Positions 25,996-34,551 of a stretch of DNA of 64,000 nucleotides are shown here, one piece after another. The stretch lies in the NCBI RefSeq assembly GCF_018918285.1, contig NZ_JAHLQF010000001.1, forward strand, positions 945,284-1,009,283. Direction: 5' to 3'. Within the stretch, counting starts at the first letter, position 1. Each line of letters opens with the position of its first letter. A model generated the notes under the pieces. The model ran no database searches. It was not told the origin of the DNA and saw nothing but the letters and a program-made list of their open reading frames with translations. The position numbers were made by a program, and so were the translations under genes. This DNA comes from Clostridium mobile. Lineage in GTDB: Bacteria > Bacillota > Clostridia > Clostridiales > Clostridiaceae.

Positions 25996-26886
25996 TTAAC
26001 AGCTCCTTTCTAGCATATCAACAAACGCTTCTATTCTAGTATCAATACCAGCTTCCCCTGTGTGTTCATCTATCTTAAGAACCATAAAAGGAAAATCTTC
26101 AATTCTATCCTTTACAAGTTCAATTACTACAGAATCTATTCCACAGGCAAAAGATGATATATATATTATTCCATCAACTTTCTTATTCTTTGCTATATGT
26201 GATAAAAAACCATAAGTGTTTCTTGCAAAAGTCCAAAATGGTTTTTTATAAAGGCTTTTTACTTCAGTATCTATGTATTCATCCTCTACATACTCCTCAG
26301 TAATAACTCCAATACCTAATTCATTGAGCTTTTTAACCAAACTCATATTTGTAAAATCATCATATATATTATATGGATGCCCTGCTAAAGCAATATTAAG
26401 CTTAAAGTTTTCATCTTTTATACCATCTTTAAACTTCCTCTGCTCCTCAACAGCATCATTAAAAGCCTTTTCTATTTTTCTTTTATCTTTTGTGATCATC
26501 CTTCCAGCTTCTTTGGCCCATTGATATAATTTCTTCATAGATGTGAAATAAATAGGTGCAGTTATTGTCTGCGGCATATTTGGTATACTATTTATCACCA
26601 TTTCCGGTAAACCACAAAATTTAGGACATATAAATTCTGCTTCTCTAATTTGCATAATCCTTGGTATCAATAAAATATCACACTTATCTTTTATTGAAGC
26701 AATATGACCATGAAATATCTTTATAGGCAGACAGGCTTCATCTACACAATATTTAACACCTTCATTTAATATATCCTTACTAGTATCAGAAGAATATATT
26801 ATTTCTGCATCTAATTCTTCAAAAAACTTAATAAAGAATGGGTAATATTTATAATATAAAAGTCCCTTAGGAATTCCTACTTTCAT
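25996..26886 (-). CDS. Acyl-CoA dehydratase activase-related protein (DUF2229)
   Basis: 296 aa. The start is ATG 26886 after ATGGAGGTTAGT; a longer in-frame extension to 26919 lacks a ribosome site. N-terminal MKVGIPKGLLYYKYYPFF is the characteristic DUF2229 opening, followed by CVDEACLPIKIFHGH (about 46-60), ICPKFCGLP (about 85-93) and a C-terminal KIDEHTGEAGIDTRIEAFVDML parallel to that of the next gene. First gene of the three-gene operon. Known members are fused to activase domains; a role in Fe-S dependent electron transfer to an unidentified reductase is likely but unproved. Confidence 0.85.
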   Translation of the reverse strand: MKVGIPKGLLYYKYYPFFIKFFEELDAEIIYSSDTSKDILNEGVKYCVDEACLPIKIFHGHIASIKDKCDILLIPRIMQIREAEFICPKFCGLPEMVINSIPNMPQTITAPIYFTSMKKLYQWAKEAGRMITKDKRKIEKAFNDAVEEQRKFKDGIKDENFKLNIALAGHPYNIYDDFTNMSLVKKLNELGIGVITEEYVEDEYIDTEVKSLYKKPFWTFARNTYGFLSHIAKNKKVDGIIYISSFACGIDSVVIELVKDRIEDFPFMVLKIDEHTGEAGIDTRIEAFVDMLERSC

Positions 26887-26969
26887 ACTAACCTCCATAA
26901 AAAAAAAATCATATACCATTCAAATATTCTGTCCACATTTTATAAGGATATTCAATAAAATCATAAAAA

Positions 26970-27000
26970 TAAAAAAGGGACTTTGTTAAACAAAATCCCT
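26970..27000 (-). terminator. Terminator after the XRE gene
   Basis: AGGGACTTTGTT (26976-26987) / AACAAAATCCCT (26989-27000) followed on the minus strand by T6. Confidence 0.75.
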
Positions 27001-27053
27001 ACATTTATTATTCTATTTTAATTTTTCTATTTTAGTTCTTAGCTTTTTATAAC

Positions 27054-27272
27054 TTAATATAAAACCAAATCATCTATCTTACAACATAATATATTGGCTA
27101 AAACTATAACCTTTTGCAAACTGGGGTTACTCTTATCTCCTCTCTCAAGTTCCTCTAAATATGACTTTGAAATTGAAGTTTCATATTTTGGGTTTTTAGT
27201 TAAATTTTCAATATCAGAAGCAGTATATCCTAAATTTAATCTATACTCTCTTATTTTCTTCCCATTTAACAT
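27054..27272 (-). CDS. Small XRE-family HTH DNA-binding protein
   Basis: 72 aa, essentially one HTH_XRE domain: KKIREYRLNLGYTASDIENLT (helices 1-2), the ISKSYLEELERGDKSNPSLQKV recognition region, and the closing ILCCKIDDLVLY. ATG 27272 follows GGGGGGTC. No ligand domain. A perfect 6-6-6 inverted repeat (27356-27373) lies 84 bases upstream and may be its own operator. It is flanked by its terminator and does not share a transcript with the activase cluster. Confidence 0.9.
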   Translation of the reverse strand: MLNGKKIREYRLNLGYTASDIENLTKNPKYETSISKSYLEELERGDKSNPSLQKVIVLANILCCKIDDLVLY

Positions 27273-27355
27273 GTAAAGACCCCCCCTATTTGATTTTTGA
27301 TTTATTTTTATTATAACATATATTTTTATAAAAATATAGATACTCCTTTAAATTT

Positions 27356-27373
27356 ACGTAAATAAACTTACGT
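27356..27373. promoter_or_regulatory. Candidate operator of the XRE repressor
   Basis: ACGTAA (27356-27361), 6 bases, TTACGT (27368-27373): a perfect dyad upstream of a TATAAT-like -10 (27310-27315, minus strand). The rest of 27273-27600 shows no gene. Confidence 0.45.
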
Positions 27374-27609
27374 TTTAATCGATATATTCCTTTCCATTCC
27401 GAACTATATTTAAGTTTTATGTGATATAATACACATAATCACTTTCCTTCTTTTCTTGCTAGTATAATATAATTACTATGACTTTAGATATTTTATAACT
27501 TCTTAAATGCAAATAATTTTTAAGTTTTAAACATGAAATCATAAAAATAAATATTTGAAGAATCAATTTGCCATAATATAAATTTGAGAATATATTTGTA
27601 AAAAACAAA

Positions 27610-27672
27610 AGAGCTAAGTATGTAGTGAAATAGCCACTTTATCTGGAGCGGCTTCACTATGTACTTAGCTCT
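27610..27672 (+). repeat. Dispersed hairpin repeat, copy R5 (type A)
   Basis: 20-bp stem 27610-27629 / 27653-27672 with two adjacent G-U wobbles; loop ATAGCCACTTTATCTGGAGC. Confidence 0.9.
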
Positions 27673-27766
27673 CTATTTCGGAATCTAAATTACTTTTGTA
27701 AAAACTTATTAATGAAAAACTAATTCTTCACAATATATATCTGAAAACACATTGGTAACTTATAAA

Positions 27767-27833
27767 AGAACTAGGGTATATAGTGGGAAGAGCGCCTTTT
27801 TTGTGACGCGACGTCACTATGTACCTCAGTTCT
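27767..27833 (+). repeat. Dispersed hairpin repeat, copy R6 (type B)
   Basis: Stem 27767-27786 / 27814-27833, arms AGAACTAGGGTATATAGTGG and TCACTATGTACCTCAGTTCT; loop GAGCGCCTTTTTTGTGACGC. With R5 it forms a block closely matching R2-R3, including the roughly 90-base linker. Confidence 0.85.
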
Positions 27834-27891
27834 CGTTTCTGATGCCCAAATCATGATTACAACAAATAAAAAATTCTATGTAACGCTTCTC

Positions 27892-28449
27892 TTATTCCTC
27901 TATATTTTTTATTACTCTACAAGGATTACCTGCCGCAACTACATTAGCTGGAATATCCTTTGTCACTACACTTCCAGAGCCAATGACAGTATTTTCTCCA
28001 ATAGTAACCCCTGGATTAATTATAGTTCCACCGCCAATCCATACATTGTCTCCTATAGTTACAGGTTTGGCATATTCTTTTCCTTCTTTTCTTAGTTGAG
28101 GGCTTATAGGATGAGTGGCAGTAAAAATTTTTACATTTGGAGCTAAAAGTACATTTTTTCCTATTTTCACAGGAGCGCCATCCAATATTAAACAATCAAA
28201 GTTGGCATAGGAGTTTTCCCCCCATTCAATATTAAATCCATAGTCACAAGCAAATGGAGGCTCAATATAAAAATCATTGCCTACTTTTCCAAATAATTCT
28301 TTTATAACGTCCTTTCTTATATATCCTTCTTCTGGAGTAGTGTTGTTATATATTTTCATTAACCTTCTCGCATTATTTCTATCCTTCACTAACTCCTCAT
28401 CGTTGGCGTTATAAAGCTCACCATTAATCATTTTTTCTTTTTCCTTCAT
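27892..28449 (-). CDS. Maltose/galactoside O-acetyltransferase family (LbH hexapeptide)
   Basis: 185 aa, ATG 28449 after GGGGAGTGATT. N-terminal Mac domain ([20 protein letters not shown], about 5-24) followed by left-handed beta-helix hexapeptide repeats (about 60-170: [56 protein letters not shown]). Catalytic His in TATHPISPQ (about 111). Acetyl-CoA dependent O-acetylation of sugars, cytoplasmic trimer. Monocistronic; the two hairpin repeats R5/R6 lie downstream. Confidence 0.93.
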   Translation of the reverse strand: MKEKEKMINGELYNANDEELVKDRNNARRLMKIYNNTTPEEGYIRKDVIKELFGKVGNDFYIEPPFACDYGFNIEWGENSYANFDCLILDGAPVKIGKNVLLAPNVKIFTATHPISPQLRKEGKEYAKPVTIGDNVWIGGGTIINPGVTIGENTVIGSGSVVTKDIPANVVAAGNPCRVIKNIEE

Positions 28450-28627
28450 ACAATCACTCCCCTTGTTTTATTATTTATTCATTAAAGGCTTTTATACTAA
28501 GTATACAAATTTCTATTGCATAAATGTAATTATATTTTAAATAATTTAAAAATCCAAAATATTTTATTCAAAGATTTAATGCTTAAATCTTTCAATCCCA
28601 TAACTTGTTGATTTATAATGATACTAA

Positions 28628-28668
28628 AAAATAAAACTGTCGACAAAATAAAATTGTCAACAGTTTTA
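28628..28668 (-). terminator. Terminator after the serine dehydratase gene
   Basis: AAAACTGTCGACAA (28633-28646) / TTGTCAACAGTTTT (28654-28667), one mismatch, then T6 on the minus strand. Confidence 0.85.
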
Positions 28669-28724
28669 TCATGCAAAACCATAGTTTTATATCTCTATTT
28701 TTAGAATTATGATTTTATATTGCT

Positions 28725-29921
28725 TTAATACTTTGATTTAGCTAGCCCTCCTAAGGATGTTTCCTTATATTCACACTTAAGGTCCATACCTGTTTCCTTC
28801 ATTGTAATAACAACCTGATCGAATGAAACCATATGTTTTCCATCTGTATAAAGCGAATAATTTACGGCATCAAGAGCTCTAACAGCTGCTGCTGCATTTC
28901 TCTCTATACAAGGAACTTGTACATATCCACCTACAGGGTCACATGTCAATCCCAGGTGATGTTCAAGTGCCATTTCAGCTGCGTATTCTATCTGATCCAC
29001 GGATCCTCCTAATAAAAATGCTGCCATTCCCGCTGCCATAGCACATGCAGATCCTACTTCTGCTTGACATCCACCCTCTGCACCTGAAATAGTTGCATTT
29101 TCTTTAATTAAATTTCCTATAAGCCCTGCTACAGCAAGTCCTTTTAATACTTCATCCTTAGGTAAATTATACTCTTCTTTTAAAGCATACAATAATCCAG
29201 GAATTACTCCTGACGCTCCACATGTAGGGGCTGTTACCACTGTCCCTCCAGCAGCATTTTCCTCGGATACCGCTAATGTATATGCAAATATTTTTCCACC
29301 AAAAACATTTTTAGAATCATCTTTTCTAGTTTTTCTGTAAAAAGATTGTGCTTTTCTTGGATAATTTAGGCTTCCTGGAAGCATTCCTGTTTTAGTAAGT
29401 CCAGTCTGAATACACTGCTCCATAGCTTCCCAAATTGTTTCAAGATATTGCCATATGGATTCTCCTTCTGATTCATCTACATATTGCCACATTTCTTTTC
29501 TACCTTTTTTACACCATTCCATTATCTGTTCCATGGTTTTCAGTAAATAAACTTTAGAAGCGCCTTGTCTCGCTTTCCCTTCTTCCATTATGGTTCCACC
29601 ACCTACAGAGAAAACAAGCCAATCTGAAATTACATTTTCTTCACCATCCAAAGCAAAGAACTTCATTGCATTTGTGTGATATTCATGTACAACTTCTGGT
29701 TTCCAAATAATTTCAGTAGCATGTGGTTTTAGCGTCTCTATAATGATCCAATCAGTAAGATGTCCTTTTCCTGTAGCTGCTAAAGAACCGTAAAGTTCTA
29801 CTTTAAATTTCGCTGCGTTGGGATTTTCTGCTTTAAACTTTTTCGCTGCTCTTTCTGGACCCATTGTATGAGAACTAGACGGACCATTTCCAATTTTAAA
29901 TAATTCTCTTAAAGAATCCAT
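28725..29921 (-). CDS. sdaA: Iron-sulfur L-serine ammonia-lyase (single chain)
   Basis: 398 aa, shorter than the roughly 455-aa E. coli enzyme but with beta- and alpha-type regions in one chain. N-terminal GNGPSSSHTMGPERA (about 11-25), the SLAATGKGHLTD loop, then the catalytic part: EENAAGGTVVTAPTCGASG (about 226-244), ISGAEGGCQAEVG, LTCDPVGG and VPCIERN, which supply the three Cys ligands of the 4Fe-4S cluster. It deaminates L-serine to pyruvate and ammonia. ATG 29921 after AGAGGAGATAAAA. It lies 51 bases after the M20 peptidase on the same strand, so it may be the last gene of the peptidase/DUF3100-like operon, linking that system to amino-acid catabolism. Confidence 0.92.
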   Translation of the reverse strand: MDSLRELFKIGNGPSSSHTMGPERAAKKFKAENPNAAKFKVELYGSLAATGKGHLTDWIIIETLKPHATEIIWKPEVVHEYHTNAMKFFALDGEENVISDWLVFSVGGGTIMEEGKARQGASKVYLLKTMEQIMEWCKKGRKEMWQYVDESEGESIWQYLETIWEAMEQCIQTGLTKTGMLPGSLNYPRKAQSFYRKTRKDDSKNVFGGKIFAYTLAVSEENAAGGTVVTAPTCGASGVIPGLLYALKEEYNLPKDEVLKGLAVAGLIGNLIKENATISGAEGGCQAEVGSACAMAAGMAAFLLGGSVDQIEYAAEMALEHHLGLTCDPVGGYVQVPCIERNAAAAVRALDAVNYSLYTDGKHMVSFDQVVITMKETGMDLKCEYKETSLGGLAKSKY

Positions 29922-29972
29922 TTTTATCTCCTCTCGTCCTATGGTTGTTTATTATGAATCTATTCGTAGATT

Positions 29973-31307
29973 TTATATTAATTTATCTCCTTCGAATAAT
30001 TCTACTTTATCTAAACTTTCCATAAAATCCATATACTCTTTTTTAGTCATTTTTGCTTCAAAATTATTTAATATGTTTTTTCCTGTTGATGCATTATCAA
30101 AAAGTAAATCTACAACTGTTAAAGCCATTGCTTTAGCTGGTACTATATAAGCTAGATTTTCATCAACGATTTCATATTCACGAGTATGAAGATCTCCTTT
30201 TATTCCTCCTATCATTGGATGCATAGTTGGCATTATATGAGATACATCTCCAAAGTCAAAGGATCCTGTAAAGTCTCCTCCTTCTATTATCTTCTCTTCT
30301 GGCATACCCATAAACATTAAGTTTTCTTTAAATAGATTATCTAATTCCACTGTTCTTAGTATAGGAAGATATCCAGGAATACTTGTTATTTTTACATCTG
30401 CTCCAACTGCCATTGCTCCAGCTTTTAAAGCTCTATCTACTTTAGCATTAGAATCTAACATTCCATTTATTGTTCTTGCTCTTGCATAGGATTCCATTTG
30501 AACATCAGCTGGAACTGAGTTTACGATATCTCCACCTTTTGTAATTATAGGATGAACTCTCACTCTATCAGAGTCTTTAAAAGTTTCTCTTTGTGCATGT
30601 ATATTGTTTATAGCAAGCATCGCTGCATTAAGTGCATTAATTCCATTTTCAGGAGCTGATCCTGCATGAGATTCCTTTCCTATAAACTGAACCTTTTTCC
30701 CTACGAAACCATTACTTACTGGTCCTACTAATGCATCTTTATCTCCCATATCTAGAGAGTGGAACATCATAGCCATATCTATATCGTCAAAATAACCTTT
30801 TTTAATAAGCTCTTGTTTTCCTCCAAAATATGTTAGCTGTCCTTCTTCTTTTAATTTAGCTCTATACTCTAATTCTACAAATTCTTCTGCTGGTGTGGCC
30901 ATAACAGTTACATTCCCAGCAAGATTTGGTAAAACTCCGCTTTTTACAAGACCTAAAGCTGCTCCTAACATTCCTGCTATTTGAATGTTGTGTCCACAGG
31001 CATGAACTGCCCCTCCTTCAACTGAATCACAGTGATTTGCACATGAAATAGCGTCAAGTTCTCCTAGTATAGCAACATTAGGACCTGGTTTTCCACCTTT
31101 TATGCTTGTCTTACATCCAGTAACTGCAATGTTTTCTTCAACTTCTAATCCAAGATTTTTTAAAAAATTGGCTGCTGTTTCTGTAGTTTTAAATTCTTTA
31201 AATCCCATTTCAGGATTAGCATAAATTTCTTTACCCGCTTTTAATATAACTTCCTTATTGTCGTCTATTGCTTTGATTACCTTTTGTTTTAATTCATTTA
31301 TATTCAT
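29973..31307 (-). CDS. M20 family peptidase / amidohydrolase (AbgB-like), copy 1
   Basis: 444 aa from ATG 31307, seven bases after AAAGGAGG. Signatures: YANPEMGFKEFKT, ILGELDAISC (about 91-100, metal Asp), HACGHNIQIAGMLGAA (about 113-128), MATPAEEFVELEYR (about 152-165, catalytic Glu-Glu), GKESHAGSAPENGINA and the C-terminal HPMIGGIKGDLHTREYEI. The pattern places it near AbgA/AbgB aminobenzoyl-glutamate hydrolases and amidohydrolases. It is encoded after two membrane proteins that probably import its substrate. A close paralogue (41313-42638) is the first gene of a second operon of the same type; the two share most motif sequences. Confidence 0.9.
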   Translation of the reverse strand: MNINELKQKVIKAIDDNKEVILKAGKEIYANPEMGFKEFKTTETAANFLKNLGLEVEENIAVTGCKTSIKGGKPGPNVAILGELDAISCANHCDSVEGGAVHACGHNIQIAGMLGAALGLVKSGVLPNLAGNVTVMATPAEEFVELEYRAKLKEEGQLTYFGGKQELIKKGYFDDIDMAMMFHSLDMGDKDALVGPVSNGFVGKKVQFIGKESHAGSAPENGINALNAAMLAINNIHAQRETFKDSDRVRVHPIITKGGDIVNSVPADVQMESYARARTINGMLDSNAKVDRALKAGAMAVGADVKITSIPGYLPILRTVELDNLFKENLMFMGMPEEKIIEGGDFTGSFDFGDVSHIMPTMHPMIGGIKGDLHTREYEIVDENLAYIVPAKAMALTVVDLLFDNASTGKNILNNFEAKMTKKEYMDFMESLDKVELFEGDKLI

Positions 31308-31327
31308 AATATCCTCCTTTAAGATAC

Positions 31328-31795
31328 TCAAATTTTACCTTGTAATTTTAGAACTATATGTGCAATTGAGGCACATGCAAAGAATATAGCTGTAAATATA
31401 AACATAGCTATTAAAATTATTTTCCATGACATTTTCTTTAAGTCATCTATCTTATTTCCTACTGAAATTCCCGCGAAAGCCAATAAAGGTGTTGTAATAG
31501 CCATAAAGTTTATATTTTCTACATTTGATAAAAATACTTTTGATAATGGATTATATGGCATACTAAAAAGTAATCCTAATATAGTAGCCCATCCAAAGGC
31601 TGGAAATATAGATTTAGGAAATAAATCATTTACAATAAAAGAAGTCTGTGCCACTAAAATAAGCATGATCATCCCTAAGTACGCCTTATTAAAAGGTATA
31701 CCTAATCCTAATTGTTGTCCTACTAGAATTATTAATCCAACTAAAAGCATTGTAATAAATTGATAGCCTGTTTTTTTGATATCAAAGTTACCCAT
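31328..31795 (-). CDS. Four-helix membrane protein, partner of the DUF3100-like protein, copy 1
   Basis: 155 aa, about five hydrophobic segments; the family-like stretch FMAITTPLLAFAGISVGNKIDDLKKMSWKIILIAM (cited as ITTPLLAFAGISVG) recurs almost unchanged in its paralogue at 43462-43908 (LTTPILAYVGISLGKDLDTF). Starts inside the end of the DUF3100-like gene (8-base overlap) and precedes the M20 peptidase by 20 bases. Strict pairing in both operons suggests a two-component membrane transporter. No named family recalled. Confidence 0.7.
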   Translation of the reverse strand: MGNFDIKKTGYQFITMLLVGLIILVGQQLGLGIPFNKAYLGMIMLILVAQTSFIVNDLFPKSIFPAFGWATILGLLFSMPYNPLSKVFLSNVENINFMAITTPLLAFAGISVGNKIDDLKKMSWKIILIAMFIFTAIFFACASIAHIVLKLQGKI

Positions 31796-32627
31796 TTATT
31801 TTCTCCTTTGCTACTTTTTTCTTATCACGAATTCTTATTAATTTATCATAAAACCAATTTGAGAAAGGTAATGTTACAAATATTAAAAAGTTAACCCCTG
31901 TAATTCCTGAAAGCATATTACTAGTAGCTGCATAAGCTAGAATTGTATCTCCCATTTCCGGAACCGCTACTGCTAAGGATGATGCAGCTGCAGTGGTCAT
32001 ACTTCCACTTCCTACTCCACATGCCATTGCCAATGCATAAGGATGTAGTCCACTATATATACAGACAGAACCTAAAATTCCGAAAAATATAGTTCCTAAA
32101 ACAGTTCCTACTAAGTAAGTTCCAAGTACACCATTACCTTCTGGTGAGTCTATTCCGTACTTTTCTGATATAACCCCTAAAGAAGGTTCTCTACCTATAC
32201 TGGTAGCAGCTCCTATAGCCTCTCTATTCATTCCTGCAAATATTGCCATTGGTAAAGCTAATAGAGGAGCAACTATATGTCCAAATTCCTGTGCTAAAAA
32301 TGCCCATCCAACACTTATAATTTTATCTAAATTAGGTCCAACTAAAGTTCCATATCTTACTCCTAACAAAATAAGAGATATTCCTACTAGCTCTCCAGCT
32401 ATACCCATCTCTTTTTCGCCAATAACTTTTTGTAATGATTTTATTTTTTTACCTAATAAATCTGGCGTTATTAAAATTCCTATTATTACGGCATATAACA
32501 TTGGGAAAAGTGCTATTTTAACTACTCCTATTTCAATATTTCTTGATCCAATCCATTCTGTAACTAAAGATATTATCATTACTACTAGAAATATTTTCTT
32601 GTAATTCTTATTAATTTTTTCTTTCAT
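31788..32627 (-). CDS. DUF3100-like integral membrane protein, copy 1
   Basis: 279 aa, about eight membrane segments. Motifs KIALFPMLYAVIIGILITPD (about 33-52), RYGTLVGPNLDKI, AIGAATSIGREPSLGVISEKYG (cited as GAATSIGREPSLGVISEKYG) and the glycine-rich HPYALAMACGVGSGSMTTAA (about 195-214) are nearly identical in the paralogue at 42635-43459. I place it in the DUF3100 family from memory, with moderate certainty. First gene of the operon; ATG 32627 after AAGGAGATACAGGG. Likely transports the acylated amino acid or dipeptide hydrolysed by the co-encoded M20 enzyme. Confidence 0.7.
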   Translation of the reverse strand: MKEKINKNYKKIFLVVMIISLVTEWIGSRNIEIGVVKIALFPMLYAVIIGILITPDLLGKKIKSLQKVIGEKEMGIAGELVGISLILLGVRYGTLVGPNLDKIISVGWAFLAQEFGHIVAPLLALPMAIFAGMNREAIGAATSIGREPSLGVISEKYGIDSPEGNGVLGTYLVGTVLGTIFFGILGSVCIYSGLHPYALAMACGVGSGSMTTAAASSLAVAVPEMGDTILAYAATSNMLSGITGVNFLIFVTLPFSNWFYDKLIRIRDKKKVAKEKING

Positions 32628-32791
32628 CCCTGTATCTCCTTACATATTATTTAGAATTTACATATGTATTAGTTCAACCTAAACCTTTGCCTCCTCTCAA
32701 CATTTTCTTTAATTTTTATCGATTCCCTGTACTAGATTATATAATTGCATTTTAGTCTTGTCCTTTAGTTGTCTTTAATACTTTACGTATA

Positions 32792-32820
32792 ATTATATGT
32801 AAACAGTTACAATAAGTCAA
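32792..32820 (-). promoter_or_regulatory. Promoter of the DUF3100-like/M20/sdaA operon
   Basis: On the minus strand TTGACT (32820-32815), 17 bases, TATAAT (32797-32792). Leader of about 155 bases to ATG 32627. Confidence 0.75.
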
Positions 32821-32842
32821 TAGAAAAATGTAGATTTTTATC

Positions 32843-32877
32843 AAAAAAACAAGATTCAGATAAACTGAATCTTGTTT
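32843..32877 (-). terminator. Terminator after the regulator gene
   Basis: AACAAGATTCAG (32848-32859) / CTGAATCTTGTT (32865-32876), T-rich tail on the minus strand. It separates the regulator from the operon promoter. Confidence 0.88.
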
Positions 32878-32887
32878 AAAAATATAT

Positions 32888-34195
32888 TTAATTTTTATCG
32901 AAATTTATTTTAATTATTTTTTTAGGCCTTCCTAAAGAATTATTAGATTCTAATCCTACTACTTCTCCACAATTGTTGTCTAGTATTTTTTTTATTATTC
33001 TATTTGCACTTCTTATACTTATATTTAAATATTGTGCCAACTCTTCACTTGTAAATGTATCTTTCGAATACTTTTCTTTTATGGCATTAATCTTCCTGAT
33101 ATACAATGGGTTTAAATTTATTAATTCTGCCATTTCTTCTACTTCTGAGTTATCCATTGTTAAATTATAGGTAAGTTCTTCTTCTTCTAACAAAGGACCT
33201 TCTATTTTATTTCCATCAACTTTAAAAATACAGCTTTTTTCTTCTTTAGCAGCTATCTGTAATGCCTTTCTTGCATTAATTTCACTTTCATATGCTGTTC
33301 TTCCTAACCCTGTACCAACAAAGATTTTAATATTATTCTTTTCTAAATAATCCAATGTGTTTTTTAATTTCACTAAATTTTCAGTGTTCTCAATAGCTCC
33401 TCTAGTAGAAAATATTATGTATTGATCAGATTTTAAATTAAAAATACTTCCCTGGATTTCTTTTAAATATCCTACTAAGTTACTTTCTATAAGTGTTCTT
33501 ATTTCTAAAGCTTTATATTGTGAAATATTTTCTTGATTTTTTACACTTAGAAGCTGTACTACCATAGTTGCTTCCTTAGCTTCTGCTTCTTTTATTTTGT
33601 ACAACAAATCATTGATTGTACTTTTTATTGCACTTTTAGTTGAATAAAGCCTTATTGCAGGATATCCTTTCTTTTTTACTTCTTCATATACCCATCCTAA
33701 ACCTATAATAGATACGCTTACCTCTTCTTTTTCATGCATTGTTACATGAAAGTCAACGTAATCTTGCTCGGTATATAGATGGTTATAATCCATAGCTTGC
33801 ACATTTATATCATTTAAATTTAGTTCTTCAAGAATATCTTTTACTTCTGATTTTTTTACAATATCTATTGAAATATTTTTACAATATGGAAATTTTTCTT
33901 TTAACTCCCAAAGTGACTTCATAATACTAGACGTTAAAAAAGGAGTATAAACGTATGGCACAGAAGGGTCGACCTTTTCTATTACTTTAGAGTATACTCC
34001 TACACCTGTAAAAACCAATCCTTCACATTCTTTTTGAGATTTTTCAATTTCTAAATATGCTTCCTCTATTTTACTAACTGCATATATTTTAGCTGTTAAT
34101 TTAGGAAAATATTTTTTAATAACCTCAGATATCTTTTTACAAGAATCTAAGGGTCCTATTATTCCAATATTCAAATTTTCTATCCTTTCTCTCAT
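32888..34195 (-). CDS. Multidomain transcriptional regulator with PrpR_N-like sensor, degenerate GGDEF-like domain and C-terminal HTH
   Basis: 435 aa as drawn. Residues about 8-190 resemble a periplasmic-binding-protein-like or PrpR_N sensor (IGIIGPLDSCKKISEVIKK ... GLVFTGVGVYSKV). About 200-345 carry FVGTGLGRTAYESEINARKA, a signature of the GTP-cyclohydrolase-III/degenerate-GGDEF domain seen in PucR-like regulators. About 375-435 form a winged HTH (FTSEELAQYLNISIRSANRI). ATG 34195 lacks a good ribosome site; TTG 34174, nine bases after GAAAGG, is an alternative that begins exactly at the domain. Transcribed just ahead of the DUF3100-like/M20 operon, which it probably controls in response to a peptide or amino-acid derivative. 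Confidence 0.72.
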   Translation of the reverse strand: MRERIENLNIGIIGPLDSCKKISEVIKKYFPKLTAKIYAVSKIEEAYLEIEKSQKECEGLVFTGVGVYSKVIEKVDPSVPYVYTPFLTSSIMKSLWELKEKFPYCKNISIDIVKKSEVKDILEELNLNDINVQAMDYNHLYTEQDYVDFHVTMHEKEEVSVSIIGLGWVYEEVKKKGYPAIRLYSTKSAIKSTINDLLYKIKEAEAKEATMVVQLLSVKNQENISQYKALEIRTLIESNLVGYLKEIQGSIFNLKSDQYIIFSTRGAIENTENLVKLKNTLDYLEKNNIKIFVGTGLGRTAYESEINARKALQIAAKEEKSCIFKVDGNKIEGPLLEEEELTYNLTMDNSEVEEMAELINLNPLYIRKINAIKEKYSKDTFTSEELAQYLNISIRSANRIIKKILDNNCGEVVGLESNNSLGRPKKIIKINFDKN

Positions 34196-34338
34196 TTATA
34201 TTATATTTTTTAACATAATTATAGCCTTTTTATATATAATAGTCTATATCTTTATTATGAAGCATGAGAGCTAGATTCTTCATAATTTAATGCGATCTAA
34301 ATGTAATTGTAAATTAAGGAATTTTTATTAATAATAAA

Positions 34339-34390
34339 AGAAGGGCTATCTTTATTTAGAAATTACTTTCTATTTTGAGACAGCCCTTCT
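34339..34390 (-). terminator. Hairpin terminator after the 44-aa protein
   Basis: AGAAGGGCT (34339-34347) / AGCCCTTCT (34382-34390) around a 34-base interior, A/T-rich flanks. The inner flank TTTTGAGACAGCCC resembles the end at 56246-56256. Confidence 0.55.
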
Positions 34391-34403
34391 AATTTATTAT
34401 ATA

Positions 34404-34538
34404 TTACACCTCAGGTAACCCTCTAACAGGTTTATTCATATTAGGATCTACTTCCATGGTTATTGGATTTGCTGACTTTGACTTTGGATCTTTAGTTCTA
34501 TTATCATTTTTTCTTTTTTTCTCACCCTTAGTTGCCAT
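34404..34538 (-). CDS. 44-aa basic protein of unknown function
   Basis: A short gene with a good ribosome site (AAAAGGAGTGATTCT before ATG 34538). Product begins MATKGEKKRKNDNRTKDPKS and ends NKPVRGLPEV; about a third of residues are Lys/Arg/Asp/Glu, there is no hydrophobic segment, so it should be soluble and disordered. Encoded 14 bases after the HD-domain gene on the same strand and preceded, one gene earlier, by another tiny protein starting MAKKGMK. It could be a spore-core or RNA-binding small protein; I do not recognise a family. Confidence 0.65.
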   Translation of the reverse strand: MATKGEKKRKNDNRTKDPKSKSANPITMEVDPNMNKPVRGLPEV

Positions 34539-34551
34539 AGAATCACTCCTT

